Source: Lachnospiraceae bacterium (GTDB taxonomy: Bacteria; Bacillota; Clostridia; Lachnospirales; Lachnospiraceae). From it: a stretch of 64,000 bases of DNA. The stretch is taken from contig JAFSIA010000062.1 of NCBI GenBank assembly GCA_017440045.1, positions 21,341 to 85,340 of the forward strand. The letters are read 5' to 3'. The first letter of the stretch is position 1. Each line of letters starts with the position of its first letter. This document shows, one piece after another, positions 62,973 to 64,000 of this stretch. A model generated the notes under the pieces. That model was given only the letters and a program-made list of their open reading frames with translations, did no database searches and was not told where the DNA came from. The translations under genes and the position numbers were made by a program.

Positions 62973-63779
62973 CTACATTTCTATCAAAATCGACTCTCCC
63001 TTTGAAAAATCTCCACTTGTCCACTCCCATTGCTCTGACAGTTCTATTTTTCCATTCTCTGTCAACAATGGCACACTATGACACTTACCTGTCTTTATCT
63101 GCATATCCCTATTCATATGGTGATATACAAAATCGAGCTCTCCATTATCTAAAACATTGCCTATTAATGAACCTTTCAATATATCTCCACCGCTATATTC
63201 CGCCCATAAAAGACTTCCGCTTTGATGATACAAAAATACAGTCTGCTCACTTACCTCACCATTTTCAGAATTCATTTTAGGTATAAACTTTCTTCCATCA
63301 TAATTTATCTTTGTAGAAGCTTTATGAAGTTCCTTCTCCATGACTTCGTAGGCAAGTATGACTCCATTTTCTACAAGATGACGATCGTGCTTTATAGTTG
63401 CAAACCCCAACTTTTCGTAAAGTGCTGCTGCCGGCAAAGATGCATCCAAATATGCTTTATCATATTTTGCACTAATCTTTTCTTCTATATTTTTTATGAT
63501 AAATGTACCATAGCCCTTCTTCTGAAATTCCGGCAGTACATACACTCTTGTAATATGGTCATTGACAAAGCACCCTGTCGCTACAATATTTCCACCTATC
63601 TTAAGCACACTCACTTCACCATTTTTAATATCCTTTGATATGGCCTCTATGCTGTGATGCTCACAGAAAAAGTCCACTACTTCCTGTGGATAATATTTCG
63701 GATATATTGTTTTTATTGTCTGCTGCACTACATCGTATATCGTTTGTAAATCATCTATATTTGCTAGTTCGTATATCAT
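62973..63779 (-). CDS. GNAT acetyltransferase fused to a small beta-rich domain
   Basis: Residues 1-150 form a GNAT fold: VISVLKIGGNIVATGCFV, then the acetyl-CoA loop RVYVLPEFQKKGYGTFIIKN and a C-terminal ASLPAAALYEKLGFATIKHD. Residues about 158-268 form a second domain (KINYDGRKFIPKMNSENGEV, SLLWAEYSGGDILKG, LDFVYHHMNRD and WEWTSGDFSKGESILIEM), which resembles the roughly 100-residue stand-alone proteins sometimes named N-acetylglutamate synthase. The name is probably wrong for them, so I do not give a gene symbol. The linkage may mean the C-terminal part recognises the acetyl acceptor. Confidence 0.82.
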   Translation of the reverse strand: MIYELANIDDLQTIYDVVQQTIKTIYPKYYPQEVVDFFCEHHSIEAISKDIKNGEVSVLKIGGNIVATGCFVNDHITRVYVLPEFQKKGYGTFIIKNIEEKISAKYDKAYLDASLPAAALYEKLGFATIKHDRHLVENGVILAYEVMEKELHKASTKINYDGRKFIPKMNSENGEVSEQTVFLYHQSGSLLWAEYSGGDILKGSLIGNVLDNGELDFVYHHMNRDMQIKTGKCHSVPLLTENGKIELSEQWEWTSGDFSKGESILIEM

Positions 63780-63840
63780 GTTATCCCCTTTCGTTAATAC
63801 ATTATGTTACTATTTTTTATGCTTTAATTAGCATACTTTG

Positions 63841-64000
63841 TTATGGATAAAGATTCAAGGGGATTTCGGCTTTTGCCAAAACATTATTACTTACCGGTAC
63901 AAATCTATATTCTTGCAAACCTGGTATATATTCCCAAACACACTTCTTATCAATATAGGAATACACTTCATCACTGTTCCATAGACATTCCATTTTTATA
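63841..64000 (-). CDS. Partial gene at window edge, unrecognised
   Basis: The minus strand has an open frame reaching the edge, ending at a TAA at 63841. It contains MECLWNSDEVYSYIDKKCVW and ends LAKAEIPLNLYP. No family is recognised. The frame continues upstream past the edge, so the real start is unknown. It is 61 bases upstream of the GNAT gene on the same strand. Confidence 0.4.
   Translation of the reverse strand, partial: IKMECLWNSDEVYSYIDKKCVWEYIPGLQEYRFVPVSNNVLAKAEIPLNLYP

Noticed and set aside
1-64000. tRNA genes, rRNA, CRISPR arrays, insertion sequences and prophage
   Set aside because: No TTCGA-containing cloverleaf, regularly spaced repeat, transposase or phage structural gene was recognised by reading; a tRNA scan could not be run.

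Overview
The window looks like a chromosomal segment from an anaerobic, low-GC Firmicute, most likely a Lachnospiraceae-type member of the Clostridia. The grounds are: HPr kinase/phosphatase next to uvrC and a ROK glucokinase; an archaeal-type aspartyl-tRNA synthetase; ECF-type vitamin S-components (RibU, BioY); FeoA/FeoB with a short DtxR repressor; a FliB-like methylase with two chemoreceptors (so probably motile); and strong AGGAGG ribosome sites with TTGACA/TATAAT promoters. No rRNA, tRNA, insertion sequence, prophage or CRISPR array was seen. No stretch over 300 bases lacks a gene, and most genes are on the minus strand in co-directional runs. Species assignment is not possible by eye.

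Layout. 1-5471 (-): ftsH-uvrC-hprK-glucokinase; FtsH carries an unusual Gly/Tyr/Asn-rich N-terminal extension. 5601-11829 (-): a complete phosphate operon, pstSCAB-phoU-phoP-phoR. 12047-13753 (-): an OpgB/LtaS-like phosphoglycerol transferase. 13859-14567 (+): an FMN riboswitch and ribU. 14693-18128: feoA-feoA-feoB plus a 44-codon Cys-rich feoB-associated gene, divergent from a DtxR-family gene, with three matching operator-like sites. 18208-25811 (-): ZIP transporter, endonuclease III, Hpt protein, anion permease, metallophosphoesterase, DUF3592-like protein, DHH phosphoesterase and a membrane-anchored TIR protein. 25973-31102: a secreted duplicated-domain protein, aspS, and a GntR-ABC exporter operon with a clear palindromic operator. 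31207-37215 (-): an SSS symporter; a peroxide-response operon (glutathione peroxidase, TSCPD protein, OhrR-type MarR) with OhrR-box-like sites; bioY-birA; an NSS transporter. 37262-46095: two chemoreceptors, an asparagine synthetase lacking the glutaminase nucleophile region, PutP, a FliB-like methylase and an unrecognised protein. 46274-49792: nitroreductase, SDR, dGTPase-like HD protein, sirtuin. 50004-57017 (-): two signalling modules, namely a GHKL kinase/LytTR regulator next to what looks like its own target operon, and a hybrid kinase with a two-receiver protein. 57129-62101 (-): a MoxR/DUF58/VWA/TPR (Bat-like) cluster. 62329-64000: a membrane protein, a GNAT fusion and a partial gene.

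How it works together. The segment is mainly housekeeping and envelope/stress physiology: phosphate, iron, riboflavin, biotin, peroxide and two-component control. The strongest unexpected signals are regulatory: DtxR sites inside promoters, OhrR boxes around two promoters, 21-bp-period LytTR repeats exactly upstream of a -35 box, and a possible insulating hairpin before the hybrid kinase. At protein level they are a TIR-TM-DUF6273 protein next to a DHH phosphoesterase, and the truncated AsnB. No wholly new system could be demonstrated from sequence alone.
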